Source: Treponema sp. | GTDB lineage: Bacteria; Spirochaetota; Spirochaetia; Treponematales; Treponemataceae | Length of the DNA: 54,531 bases | Direction of reading: 5' to 3' | Assembly: GCA_017525605.1 (NCBI GenBank) | Contig: JAFXSM010000040.1 | Coordinates: 1-54,531 of the forward strand | Shown here: positions 25,601 through 31,949 of the stretch, piece by piece | How the letters are laid out: every line of letters begins with the position of its first letter | How positions within the stretch are numbered: position 1 is the stretch's first letter | The notes under the pieces: model-generated | The model's input: the letters and a program-made list of their open reading frames with translations, nothing else | Databases searched by the model: none | Told to the model about the DNA's origin: nothing | Translations under genes and position numbers: made by a program

Positions 25601-25695
25601 GCCGCGGCGAGCAGGGCTTTTCCAACAACAACGGCAACCTGAGCGTCACGATTCACAGCAACGATTACGCGTATTCGCTGAGCTGCTCGAACTGA
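19675..25695 (+). CDS. RHS-repeat protein with C39/papain-like protease tip (putative polymorphic toxin)
   Basis: A 2006-residue secreted protein. The TTG start is placed by AAGGAG eight bases upstream and gives a good signal peptide ending AFA/DD; the frame is open further upstream but without a signal. A Ser/Asp/Glu tract follows, then an N-terminal domain, then more than thirty YD/RHS repeats (for example EYDENGNV, YDSEGNMI) forming the shell. The RHS core ends FSTSDPVKDGHNWYLYC...NPIDFFDADGYE. The last ~170 residues differ: STAGCTATAVAE gives a candidate nucleophile C1849, and THIG...MPHSVTVSG gives H1941 (or H1932), the layout of C39-type or papain-like peptidases. No immunity gene follows on the same strand. 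The toxin role is inference. Confidence 0.9.
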   Translation: MKLSKFFGKVFVLSLMLSPFVLSFAFPSRAFADDSGDSGDSSESTDSSESTDSSESTDSSDSDDGGSGVEGDEIEKYPAYKSALDYAESVLDDAIKAGASEEEIALLEENVAEARTAFLDACEEAGFSVTRSETTNAYIVSDETGHIVYAAGDPVIFSKGLYTTGDTDFSISAGESTFSVRRSYTSPMSDSSEVSRYGSFGKVWTTNLDSRIIICSRKDAYVERPRHILQKDYKDKDSVHEYLEKCLEEVEGYINEADNESDFEGCIEIRKHIEELIEKEDFYFSFIARNNANCKIPSKTRYGEMSGLADQLGSDYIIYVDDSGSPVLCKIDDDGIFWPENPASRKKFSVSRDEIGFVLDDISGEKRKFDECGVLSSIERKDGSVVVFSSDSDGRVTRVALRSVLGGERSLSIARSGGSVTSISDGVRTVKYSYDEKMLSSVTDADGDTRKFEYDGDLLCKLVKADDSFVKIVYETKFVPIEPETNGEDDDDEEDEDEEVVVRYKPFYKVVATVDENGNAEKFVYDELNMTTEHIDHDGFSTIYAYDRNGNTLSQKYPNGEKFTFRYDDESNLVRSSGAILSSTFEYDENGNVSRVKYSDGGEESFSYSGSKMTAKTDRDGVTKRFEYDECGKLRAIYSGGMKISELSYENGLLRTSTDCFGNVTKYEYDEFSDIVKKSVFAKGSSAASSVKTWKYDIIGRISKITDESGIVYDYSYLPHETVIVSSDKKKVSIVFSSRKSILKRTVTDLLTNESRTKHYKYDKARRLVSVGVSGVDFAGKAIPETTITSYSYTAQGRLKKQVDWNVFSSGDTSGNEIGWGCEYAFSDGEISSVEKGIVDSDGNVIAGGKISAAFSNSFSSGKRARNAFYGDGRKSVSVYDSFGRLISESSNEKSVMKNEYSLAGRLLSSDVLGKGKFEFEYDSCSGLLSGVREVGGTKSGFDRTEYFPDGKKKSRTDRLSHRTEYLYDEFGNVCEIRGKDSTFLTKRDAGGRIVVSELKSPSGKVVFSESFSYKDGGRKVERYVSGELRGFVVKNAFGEIVSVTDGEGNVTLFSYDVLGRRVCKKDAYGNATNYEYNARNQIARESFADGSFRKYSYDAQGNCIRVSDSAGDLFRGEYDGRSQIVSADSRPFSSPEKYEYDEIGRIVSVAKNGIVLEKFDYSDDGKSIVRTDSLGRKTSYRLDGFGRILSETDRLGFSSSSEYDSEGNVVSKTDFAGLKRKIDRSSGVGGENSAVRTTFGDGSFSYAEYDAASRIVLAKNDSSEIQYEYDGFGNLSSIYDVVSGTRVKYSHDKNGKVTRVKSFGGIERDISYSYGKLGEITKIVDSVQSDSVPVVTEVDFTYDKLGRETCRHFRSGESTFSSYDNAGRLTLRTGYDSSNVRVFLAGYVYDDDGHISLSVDSDMNVTKYSYDSSGRLSSVSYPYSDGLKNHFVSLLEESTGFCGAENINVSRLSLRTGEFNLLQNLCAPVGSVIASQNVLSESFSYDSEGNMIARKTPLGLLQYKYDSENRLVSVGQGSSAGVSVSYDKNGNMTRKISANSNSAFEYNGENRMTRAVVSDESGTLSDVRYGYDFFGRRNVTGGNLTVYDGFSLRELYTKNTVYSEYEGENANSYSSGIFRATTPENSATENSGRYVFIDDDGEIVSLGSSNSASASSSSRSVQCDFSTAPLYAGEKSPASFVSLGDIETGSALPSYRNILMNDLSGSVMARLGDSDSLSRLCYDVFGSRFDSDSASVYSFVGKKFDGNSRMYDFGYRDYLSSFSRFSTSDPVKDGHNWYLYCDSNPIDFFDADGYELAHNNTGSEYANDDGNTEYWMQSSPWGSEPLGGCPFVDSSGEEHDYTLSTAGCTATAVAEAISNLSGMDVTPEVINGDSRFFGTGDHMDEINFLNVADVFDLSVDRSGKGADKVEEFINSKVNDEEKEYEIVLMTHIGSNGTMPHSVTVSGEAQRSADGQVVTTPVTATSRNDYNMNCASRGEQGFSNNNGNLSVTIHSNDYAYSLSCSN
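19792..19863 (+). repeat. 18-bp tandem repeat, four units, in the RHS N-terminus
   Basis: Four 18-base units of the type GATTCGTCAGAATCGACG encode the acidic Ser/Thr/Asp/Glu linker directly after the signal peptide. The units differ at third positions, and the last is degenerate. The unit is a multiple of three, so copy changes would keep the frame. Confidence 0.75.
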
Positions 25696-25710
25696 TTTGA
25701 GCATTTATAA

Positions 25711-25755
25711 AAAAATCCGCAAGTTCAATCGTAAAAGAATGAACCTGCGGATTTT
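25711..25755 (-). terminator. Terminator between the RHS gene and the carboxyltransferase gene
   Basis: A hairpin with arms AAATCCGCAAGTTCA and TGAACCTGCGGATTT (one mismatch) and a 12-base loop. On the minus strand it is followed by a run of seven T, so it mainly ends the carboxyltransferase transcript; on the plus strand the T-run is weaker, but it may also stop RHS transcription. Confidence 0.8.
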
Positions 25756-25761
25756 CATCTT

Positions 25762-25782
25762 TCAACTTTCAACTCTCACCTT
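25762..25782. repeat. CAACTTTCAACT-type short repeat downstream of the RHS gene
   Basis: TCAACTTTCAACTCTCACC repeats the motif found at 19629-19655 before the RHS gene. The two copies flank the whole RHS gene in the same orientation. Confidence 0.45.
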
Positions 25783-27313
25783 ACAGCGGGATGTTTCCGT
25801 GTTTCTTGCAGATGCGGTCGGCGGTTGTTTTGCCTTCGAGCATCTTGAAGCTCTGGACGACTCTCGCTCTTGTTTCTTCTGGATTGATGACTGCTGAAAT
25901 GTAGTCTCTCTGGGCTGCGATTGTCGGTGTCATGAAAGTCTCCGTGTACTCGGCTTTCTTCTGCTCGACGAGGGCTGCGTTTGCCGGGTCTTTCATTTCC
26001 TTTGCGAAAAGAATGCCCGTTGCGCCTTCCGCACCCATGACTGCAATCTCAGCTTTCGGCCATGCATACACGAAGTCTGCTCCGAGGTGCTTTGAGCACA
26101 TCGCAATGTAAGCTCCGCCGTATGCCTTTCTCGTGATGACGGTGACTTTCGGAACTGAAGCTTCCGAATATGCATAGAGAACTTTCGCTCCGTGGCGGAT
26201 GATTCCTTTCTGCTCTTCCTGCGGTCCTGGGAGGAATCCTGGGACATCGACGAAGTTCAAAAGCGGAATGTCATAGCAGTCGCAATAGCGGACGTGGCGT
26301 GCGATTTTCATTGAAGCGTCGCAGTTGAGAAGTCCGCCGAATGATTTCGGGTTGTTTGCGACGATTCCGACTGTCCTGCCCTCGATTTTTGCGAATCCTG
26401 TGACGGCGTTCTGCGCGAATTCCTCTTCCGTCTCGAAGAATGTCTCGTCGTCAACGACAGCATTGATTACGTCCTTGATGTCGTAACCCTTCTTGCTTTC
26501 TTCCGGGAGGATTGTCTTGATTGTCTCAAGCTTTGTCTCGTCGAATTTGAAACCTGCTTCTGTCTTCGAGCCGAACAATCCGAGCTTCGTCGTAGATTTG
26601 TCCTCGAACGGAACTTTGTCGCCGTAGTAGTGCGGGATGTAGTCGAGGAGCTTCTTCACTTTCTCGTAGCAGCCCTGCTCGTTCTCGCATCTGAAATGCG
26701 CTACGCCCGACTTCTGCGAGTGGATTGCTGCACCTCCGAGGTCTTCCTCTGTGATGTCCATGAACATTACCTGCTTTACGACTTTCGGGCCTGTGATGAA
26801 CATCTGCGAAATCTTGTCGACGGTGAAGATGAAATCCGTGAGTCCTGGAGAGTAGACTGCACCGCCTGCGCATGGGCCGACGATGATTGAAATCTGCGGG
26901 ATTATTCCCGATGCCCTGACGTTCTGGTAGAAGATGTCGCCGTATCCGCAGAGCGCGTCGACGCCTTCCTGAATTCTCGCTCCGCCCGAATCGTTCACGC
27001 CGATTACAGGGCATTTCATCTCGATTGCCATCCTGATGACTTCCGCGATTTTCTGGCCGTGCACTTTTCCGAGCGTTCCGCCCTGAACCGTGAAGTCCTG
27101 AGAGTAGATTGCGACTTTTCTGCCGTTCACTGTTCCGAAACCGGTGATTACGCCGTCGTATGGCAAATCCTTTTTGTCCATTCCGAATGACGTACACTGA
27201 TGGCGTGCGCCGGAATAGATTTCCATAAAACTTCCTTCATCGAGAATTGCATTGATTCTTTCAATAGCATGAAGTTTTCCCTTTGCGTGTTGTTTTTCAA
27301 GGTTGTATTCCAT
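25781..27313 (-). CDS. Acyl-CoA carboxylase/decarboxylase carboxyltransferase subunit (PccB/MmdA type)
   Basis: A 510-residue cytoplasmic carboxyltransferase that moves CO2 between biotin and an acyl-CoA such as propionyl- or methylmalonyl-CoA. It has the two crotonase-like halves: the first with VNDSGGARIQEGVDAL and GPCAGGAVYSPGLTDF, the second with FVDVPGFLPG and RKAYGGAYIAMCSK, matching PccB, MmdA and GcdA-like proteins. The start MEYNLEKQ at 27313 follows AGAGGAAA; the in-frame start ten codons earlier lacks a ribosome-binding site. No biotin carrier, decarboxylase pump or epimerase gene is adjacent, so the pathway partner lies elsewhere. A clear promoter and palindromic operator lie upstream. 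Confidence 0.9.
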   Translation of the reverse strand: MEYNLEKQHAKGKLHAIERINAILDEGSFMEIYSGARHQCTSFGMDKKDLPYDGVITGFGTVNGRKVAIYSQDFTVQGGTLGKVHGQKIAEVIRMAIEMKCPVIGVNDSGGARIQEGVDALCGYGDIFYQNVRASGIIPQISIIVGPCAGGAVYSPGLTDFIFTVDKISQMFITGPKVVKQVMFMDITEEDLGGAAIHSQKSGVAHFRCENEQGCYEKVKKLLDYIPHYYGDKVPFEDKSTTKLGLFGSKTEAGFKFDETKLETIKTILPEESKKGYDIKDVINAVVDDETFFETEEEFAQNAVTGFAKIEGRTVGIVANNPKSFGGLLNCDASMKIARHVRYCDCYDIPLLNFVDVPGFLPGPQEEQKGIIRHGAKVLYAYSEASVPKVTVITRKAYGGAYIAMCSKHLGADFVYAWPKAEIAVMGAEGATGILFAKEMKDPANAALVEQKKAEYTETFMTPTIAAQRDYISAVINPEETRARVVQSFKMLEGKTTADRICKKHGNIPL

Positions 27314-27377
27314 AATTGCTTTTCCTCTTTGCAAGATTTTCAATCAATCTCTATTGATTTCTAATGTTTTCTAAAAA

Positions 27378-27406
27378 AGTGTAATTGTACCGTTTTAAAC
27401 TGTCAA
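27378..27406 (-). promoter_or_regulatory. Promoter of the carboxyltransferase gene
   Basis: On the minus strand TTGACA (27401-27406), a 17-base spacer and TACACT (27378-27383). The -35 hexamer overlaps the palindromic array at 27401-27431. Confidence 0.55.
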
Positions 27407-27431
27407 TATGACATTTTTTGAAAAAATGTCA
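27401..27431. promoter_or_regulatory. Three-half-site palindromic operator
   Basis: TGTCA, ATA, TGACA, then a T6-G-A6 core, then TGTCA. The left pair forms a 13-base palindrome; the right pair forms a perfect 23-base palindrome centred on one G at 27420. The left half-site overlaps the -35 box of the carboxyltransferase promoter. No T-run follows in either direction that would make it a terminator. Confidence 0.5.
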
Positions 27432-27478
27432 AAATAAAACCGAACGGCACGAAATTCACTGAATTTTCCAAGAAAAAA

Positions 27479-29218
27479 TCATTTCTCCGAAAGATAATCT
27501 TTTGCGGAAGTAAGCTCGTACCTGTCGAAAATCTCTTTTGCCCCGCGCTTCATGTCGGTGTCTGCCGGAAGCCATGCGTATTTTTCGCGAAGAGTTTCGA
27601 CTGCCTTGCTGACTGAGCCGCCGTGCTCGTCGAGTGCTTTTTTGTATTCCTCCGCAAAATTCTTCAGCTTGATGCTTTCGATTTTCGACTTGCCGATTGG
27701 GGAAAGCTCCGTGACAGTCCATCTTTTTCCGTTCCATTCGAGCGTCACTTTCTCTTTTATCGTCTCGACGCTTACCCTTGAGGAATCCGTGTGGATGAAA
27801 AAGTATTCGGCATCGTGCGTCGTGACATCTCCTTTCGAAAGCGTCTTTCCGTTTTCGTCCTTGATTGGCGGAACTTTGTCTTTTCTGATCGGACATTCCG
27901 ACTGGGAAGAAAAATTCTCGCCGTCGATTTTGAGGTTTGTTATTCCGTAAATCCAATAATTGAATTCCGGCTTGTAGAAAATCCAGTCCTCCGGCGGCAC
28001 TGTCCTGTCCTTTGCGTTGTAGGTCTCGCGCTCTTTTCCCATCACATAAAAGCCCGTTATGATTTTCACGAAGTCCTTCATCTTTTTGCCTTTCGCTAGT
28101 TCCTGCAAATTCGGAACGTCTGCGTTGTGCATTTTCGAATAGAATGCCGCCGCCGTCTTCGTGGAATCAAGCCCGAGCGATGTCGCAAGGATACCGTTCG
28201 TCTCCTGGAAACTGTTGAATGCCCAAATGAAGCCGAGCAGAACTGCAATCGACACGATAATCCGAGTCTTGTTTCTTCTTCCGAATCTTGAAACGTTGAT
28301 TCTGAAATCCCGCGACGAAACGAATTTTTTCGTGCGAGCGTCGAATTCTTCTTTCGGAAGCTCCAGTTTTCTTTCTTCGTTTTTGGTGAAAAGCTCTTTT
28401 TTGTATTTTTCAATGTCGAATGTCAGCGACAAATCGAGAAGCTCTTTTCTTATTTTGTCCGCCTTCTCGTTTTTGTAGCGCATTTCGCCGGGAAGCGTCT
28501 CGAATTTTATCGGGAGAGAAAGACCAGCGTCTATTGCGTCCGCGATTCCGCTTCCGATTCCGTTCACCGTGTACGCCGTCGGAACGAATTTCCTGTCGAA
28601 AATGTCGGTCTGGCGGCCTGAAAGGTCGGTGTTTTCGTACGGGAATTTTCCCGTAATCGACTTGTATGCGATTGCCGCGCGTGTGAAAATCGTCTTGTCA
28701 GTTTCTTTCAGTCCTTTGTAGATGTAGAATCCCTGCTTTTCCGAATAGAACTTTCCGTTTCTGTCGCTTTCGTTCGTCGTGCAGAGCTCAAAAATCTCGC
28801 CCGGAAGAATCACCGCGCTTTTTGCGTCCTCCGAGATGAAAATTCCGCCGCCGCCGATTTCCGGTATGTCTAGATTTGAGTCGATTATTTTTGACAGGAC
28901 TTTCTCGGCAAAGAGGATTTTCTCTGCGCATTGTTCTTTTTCTTCGCTGCTTGTTTCGTTGCTCGCGTGCTTCTCAAGGATGTCCGAAAGCGGCTCTGCG
29001 TCGGTGAATATTTCTCCGCACAGCCAGACTTTCTCTTCGTTGTCTTTTGCGGTTCCCGTGAATTTCCAGTCCGAAAAATTTATATCGCCGTTTTCTGTTC
29101 CGGTCGTGGCAAGCAGGCCTTTCTGTTCGCTCATCATGTTCGTCATTCTGATTTTTCCGAATGAGATTTCGTCCAGTCCGCTTGAAATTATGCGTTTGTA
29201 AAAAAAATTATTGCTCAT
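27479..29218 (-). CDS. Bitopic membrane protein with degenerate protein-kinase-like N-terminal half
   Basis: A 579-residue protein of no recognised family, with one membrane helix at residues 319-336. The N-terminal half shows a kinase-like order: GGGGIFISEDAKSAVILPG (residues 122-140) lines up with the catalytic loop and DFG region, and AAIAYKSITGKFPYE (181-195) lines up with the segment reading LG-x-x-LYEMLTGKxPF in Ser/Thr kinases. The HRD aspartate and the DFG motif are absent, so it would be a pseudokinase. The ~240 residues after the helix would be extracytoplasmic. It is divergent from recQ with only 56 bases between them. The kinase relation is my inference. Confidence 0.8.
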   Translation of the reverse strand: MSNNFFYKRIISSGLDEISFGKIRMTNMMSEQKGLLATTGTENGDINFSDWKFTGTAKDNEEKVWLCGEIFTDAEPLSDILEKHASNETSSEEKEQCAEKILFAEKVLSKIIDSNLDIPEIGGGGIFISEDAKSAVILPGEIFELCTTNESDRNGKFYSEKQGFYIYKGLKETDKTIFTRAAIAYKSITGKFPYENTDLSGRQTDIFDRKFVPTAYTVNGIGSGIADAIDAGLSLPIKFETLPGEMRYKNEKADKIRKELLDLSLTFDIEKYKKELFTKNEERKLELPKEEFDARTKKFVSSRDFRINVSRFGRRNKTRIIVSIAVLLGFIWAFNSFQETNGILATSLGLDSTKTAAAFYSKMHNADVPNLQELAKGKKMKDFVKIITGFYVMGKERETYNAKDRTVPPEDWIFYKPEFNYWIYGITNLKIDGENFSSQSECPIRKDKVPPIKDENGKTLSKGDVTTHDAEYFFIHTDSSRVSVETIKEKVTLEWNGKRWTVTELSPIGKSKIESIKLKNFAEEYKKALDEHGGSVSKAVETLREKYAWLPADTDMKRGAKEIFDRYELTSAKDYLSEK

Positions 29219-29238
29219 TCTGACAATCTACTAATTTT

Positions 29239-29266
29239 TTGCAGAAAATAAAATTCTTTTGATAAG
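29239..29266 (+). promoter_or_regulatory. Promoter of recQ (TTGCAG-N16-GATAAG)
   Basis: TTGCAG at 29239-29244 and GATAAG at 29261-29266, 16 bases apart. The 15 bases ATTTTTTGCAGAAAA are identical to those before gspD, and AAAATTCT recurs in both spacers. Transcription would start near 29273, leaving almost no leader before the ATG at 29275. Confidence 0.55.
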
Positions 29267-29274
29267 TAAATTGT

Positions 29275-31074
29275 ATGAAAAATATGAACGAAGAATTTTA
29301 TGGCGATGAATTTGACGGCGGATTTCAGGCTTTGCTCGGAAAAGAGGGCGATGACGAATTCAACCGGGTTTTGCTTGAGGATGAGACTTCTGAATGCGAG
29401 TCTTACGAGGACGAGGCGGTGCGGACTGCGCGGAATGCGTTCGGAGTCCGTTTTCTCTTTCCGTGGCAGCGTATTGTGATTTCGAACATTCTCGATTCCG
29501 CAAAAAATATTCAATCTGACTCGTCTTTCGCTGACAATTTCGACGACGATGAATTCTGCCGCGGAAGGCAAATCGTCCTCCTTCCGACTGGGGCCGGAAA
29601 ATCGATGTGCTTTCTCGTTCCGTCGCTCATTCTCCCTGGCGCGACATTGATTTTCTATCCGCTTTTGGCTCTCATGGCTGACCAGAAAAGGCGCATGGAC
29701 GAAGCGGATATCAGCTGCGTGGTTCTGAAAGGCGGGCAGAGCGAAATTGAACGTGAGGAGATTTTCAGGAAAATTGAAGGGAAAGACGGGAGTCCTACTA
29801 AAGTCATACTCGCGAATCCGGAAGTTCTGCAGAACGAGAAAATTCTTGCGCGTCTTTCAAAATGCGATATCAGCCACGTCGCAATCGACGAGGCACACTG
29901 CGCTTGCGAGTGGGGCGACACTTTCAGGAGCGCGTATCTCACTCTCGGAAAAATAATCGGAAAGCTCGGCGTGAAAATCGCCACCGCGTTCACCGCGACC
30001 GCTTCGCCCGTCGTTCTGAAGCGCGTGGGAGAAATAATATTTGACGGCCATTTTCATCTTGTGCGCGGCGACAGCGACAGGGCGAACATCCATTATTCGG
30101 TTCTTCATGCGTATGCGAAAGAAAAGGCCGCGCTCGAATGTGCCCTGAAAATGAAAAAGCCGATGATAATTTTCTGCGGCACCCGCGGCAGGACCGAGAA
30201 CATGGCGCGTATTCTTCTTGAAGTTTTCGGAAGGGAGAAAGTCCGTTTTTATCATGCTGGAATGACGAAGGAGGAAAAACATTCCGTCGAAAAGTGGTTC
30301 TTCGATTCCGACGACGGAATTCTCACGGCGACTTGCGCTTACGGAATGGGAATGGACAAGGGAAACATCTATTCTGTCGTGCATCTCGATGCCCCCAATC
30401 ACCTTGAGAATTTCATTCAGGAGGCGGGGCGTGCGGGGCGGAAGGGCGACGACGTTCATTCAGTTCTCATTTGGAATCATGCGGATTTTGCTCGGTATGA
30501 GAATTCCGAAAAAGGAAGCCGCGAGCGCGTCATGGGCGACTTCGTCCTGGAAAAGAATTGCAGGAGGCAGTTCATGCTCGATTATCTTGGCGGAGAGAAA
30601 ACTGTCTGCTCAGGCTGCGATTTATGCGACGCGCGAAAAACTGGCCGCAAAATATCGGATAAGGCTTACGATGCCGAATTCGCGTTCAAATTCATAAAGC
30701 GCAACAGGAAAGTTTTCAGGAAAAATGAGATTTCATCGGAACTCACGCGGAAATTCAACGGCATGAAGCTCGGGCTATTCGGAATGAACGTTTGGGAAGA
30801 CTGCGACAGCGCATCGATAATTTCGCAGCTGGTTTCGGAAGGTCGTGTGAGGATCTTGGGCGGAATGTGGCGCGGCCGGCTCGATGTCGTGACGGAAAAA
30901 TCGCGCGGGAAAGAAAAAGCCGGTGCTAGAAATTCTGAAAACGAATTCTCCAGAAAAATCATCGCGACGGCTTTCAGAAAAGAAAAAATCAGGAATCTTC
31001 TTCTGCTGAGTTTTCACCTTCTGCATTCGATTCGTCTTTTTTCTCGCCGTCATTTGCAGGAGGAATATAGCTAG
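29275..31074 (+). CDS. recQ: RecQ family ATP-dependent DNA helicase
   Basis: A 599-residue 3'-5' DNA helicase acting in recombination and fork repair. Helicase motifs are complete: PTGAGKS (K109), DEAH at residues 205-208, TATAS, and motif VI QEAGRAGRKG. The RecQ-specific zinc region CRRQFMLDYLGGE...CSGCDLC follows, then a winged-helix-like RQC segment. No HRDC domain is visible. No ribosome-binding site precedes the ATG at 29275; a second ATG lies at 29284. The last 86 bases overlap the convergent small membrane gene. Confidence 0.92.
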   Translation: MKNMNEEFYGDEFDGGFQALLGKEGDDEFNRVLLEDETSECESYEDEAVRTARNAFGVRFLFPWQRIVISNILDSAKNIQSDSSFADNFDDDEFCRGRQIVLLPTGAGKSMCFLVPSLILPGATLIFYPLLALMADQKRRMDEADISCVVLKGGQSEIEREEIFRKIEGKDGSPTKVILANPEVLQNEKILARLSKCDISHVAIDEAHCACEWGDTFRSAYLTLGKIIGKLGVKIATAFTATASPVVLKRVGEIIFDGHFHLVRGDSDRANIHYSVLHAYAKEKAALECALKMKKPMIIFCGTRGRTENMARILLEVFGREKVRFYHAGMTKEEKHSVEKWFFDSDDGILTATCAYGMGMDKGNIYSVVHLDAPNHLENFIQEAGRAGRKGDDVHSVLIWNHADFARYENSEKGSRERVMGDFVLEKNCRRQFMLDYLGGEKTVCSGCDLCDARKTGRKISDKAYDAEFAFKFIKRNRKVFRKNEISSELTRKFNGMKLGLFGMNVWEDCDSASIISQLVSEGRVRILGGMWRGRLDVVTEKSRGKEKAGARNSENEFSRKIIATAFRKEKIRNLLLLSFHLLHSIRLFSRRHLQEEYS

Positions 31075-31216
31075 GCTTTCGGCGTTTCACAGGCGGCTTC
31101 TTCCTGTAATGCACGATGACCGTGACGATTTCGAAATATAGAAGTATCAGAACTGTCGTAATTATGACCTTTGGGTCTGTTATTACCGTTTTTATTATTG
31201 GAAATAAAGTGCTCAT
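30989..31216 (-). CDS. Small single-pass membrane protein
   Basis: A 75-residue protein with one N-terminal membrane helix (about residues 17-36, ITTVLILLYFEIVTVIV), a basic Pro/Lys/Arg stretch (RKKPPVKRRKPSYIPP) and an acidic tail. This architecture is not typical of a random antisense frame. The start lacks a clear ribosome-binding site, and the gene overlaps the 3' end of recQ by 86 bases on the opposite strand. Function unknown. Confidence 0.5.
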   Translation of the reverse strand: MSTLFPIIKTVITDPKVIITTVLILLYFEIVTVIVHYRKKPPVKRRKPSYIPPANDGEKKDESNAEGENSAEEDS

Positions 31217-31258
31217 ACGTCTATTTTCGGTAGAATTCCGATTGTTTTTAGATGTCTA

Positions 31259-31287
31259 TTGACTACGATTTTTTTCGCGGGTTAAAT
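31259..31287 (+). promoter_or_regulatory. Promoter of hisHF
   Basis: TTGACT at 31259-31264, a 17-base spacer and TTAAAT at 31282-31287, about 33 bases before the hisH start codon. Confidence 0.6.
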
Positions 31288-31319
31288 TTTCGCATTCATT
31301 TTATTTACGGGAGAAAAAT

Positions 31320-31949
31320 ATGACCGGAATTGTTGATTACAACGCTGGAAACATAAAAAGCGTTGAGCGTGCGTTGTCCTTCTTGAAAGCACCGTATGTC
31401 TTGTCGAAGAGTCCGAAAGATTTGGAGAACTGCGACAGGATTATATTTCCCGGTGTCGGCGAGGCGAAATACGCGATGGAGCAGCTCAGGCTCACTGGGT
31501 TCGACGCTTTCTTGAAGGATTGGGCTTCTGCGCAGAAACAGCTGCTCGGAATTTGTCTTGGCTCCCAGATAATTTTCGAGCATTCGAGCGAGGGCGATGT
31601 CGACTGCCTCGGAATCCTCAAGGGCGAAATCAAGCATTTCTCGGAAGTCTGGGAGAACGATGTTTCCCTCAAAGTTCCTGAGATGGGCTGGAATGACCTT
31701 TCGTACAAAAACGGCGGCTCCCCGCTCCTAGACGGCGTTCCCGAACATTCCGATTTCTATTTTGTCCACTCGTATCTGATTCAGCCTGCCGACAGGTCGA
31801 TTATCAAGGCTTCTGTCGATTACGGATGCGAAGTTCCTGCCTGCGTTTCTTCTGGCAGCGTGACTGCGTTCCAGTTCCATCCTGAGAAGTCCGGCGAACA
31901 TGGGCTTAAGATTCTCGAAAATTTTGTGAAAGGAGATTTGAATGCTTAA
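31320..31949 (+). CDS. hisH: Imidazole glycerol phosphate synthase glutaminase subunit
   Basis: A 209-residue class I glutamine amidotransferase that feeds ammonia to HisF. The nucleophile is C79 in [11 protein letters not shown], and the His-Glu pair is in FQFHPEKSG. The N-terminus [17 protein letters not shown] is typical of HisH. The ATG follows GGGAG. Its last eight bases overlap hisF, as expected for subunits of one heterodimer made in equal amounts. It has its own promoter and is far from hisC. Confidence 0.95.
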   Translation: MTGIVDYNAGNIKSVERALSFLKAPYVLSKSPKDLENCDRIIFPGVGEAKYAMEQLRLTGFDAFLKDWASAQKQLLGICLGSQIIFEHSSEGDVDCLGILKGEIKHFSEVWENDVSLKVPEMGWNDLSYKNGGSPLLDGVPEHSDFYFVHSYLIQPADRSIIKASVDYGCEVPACVSSGSVTAFQFHPEKSGEHGLKILENFVKGDLNA

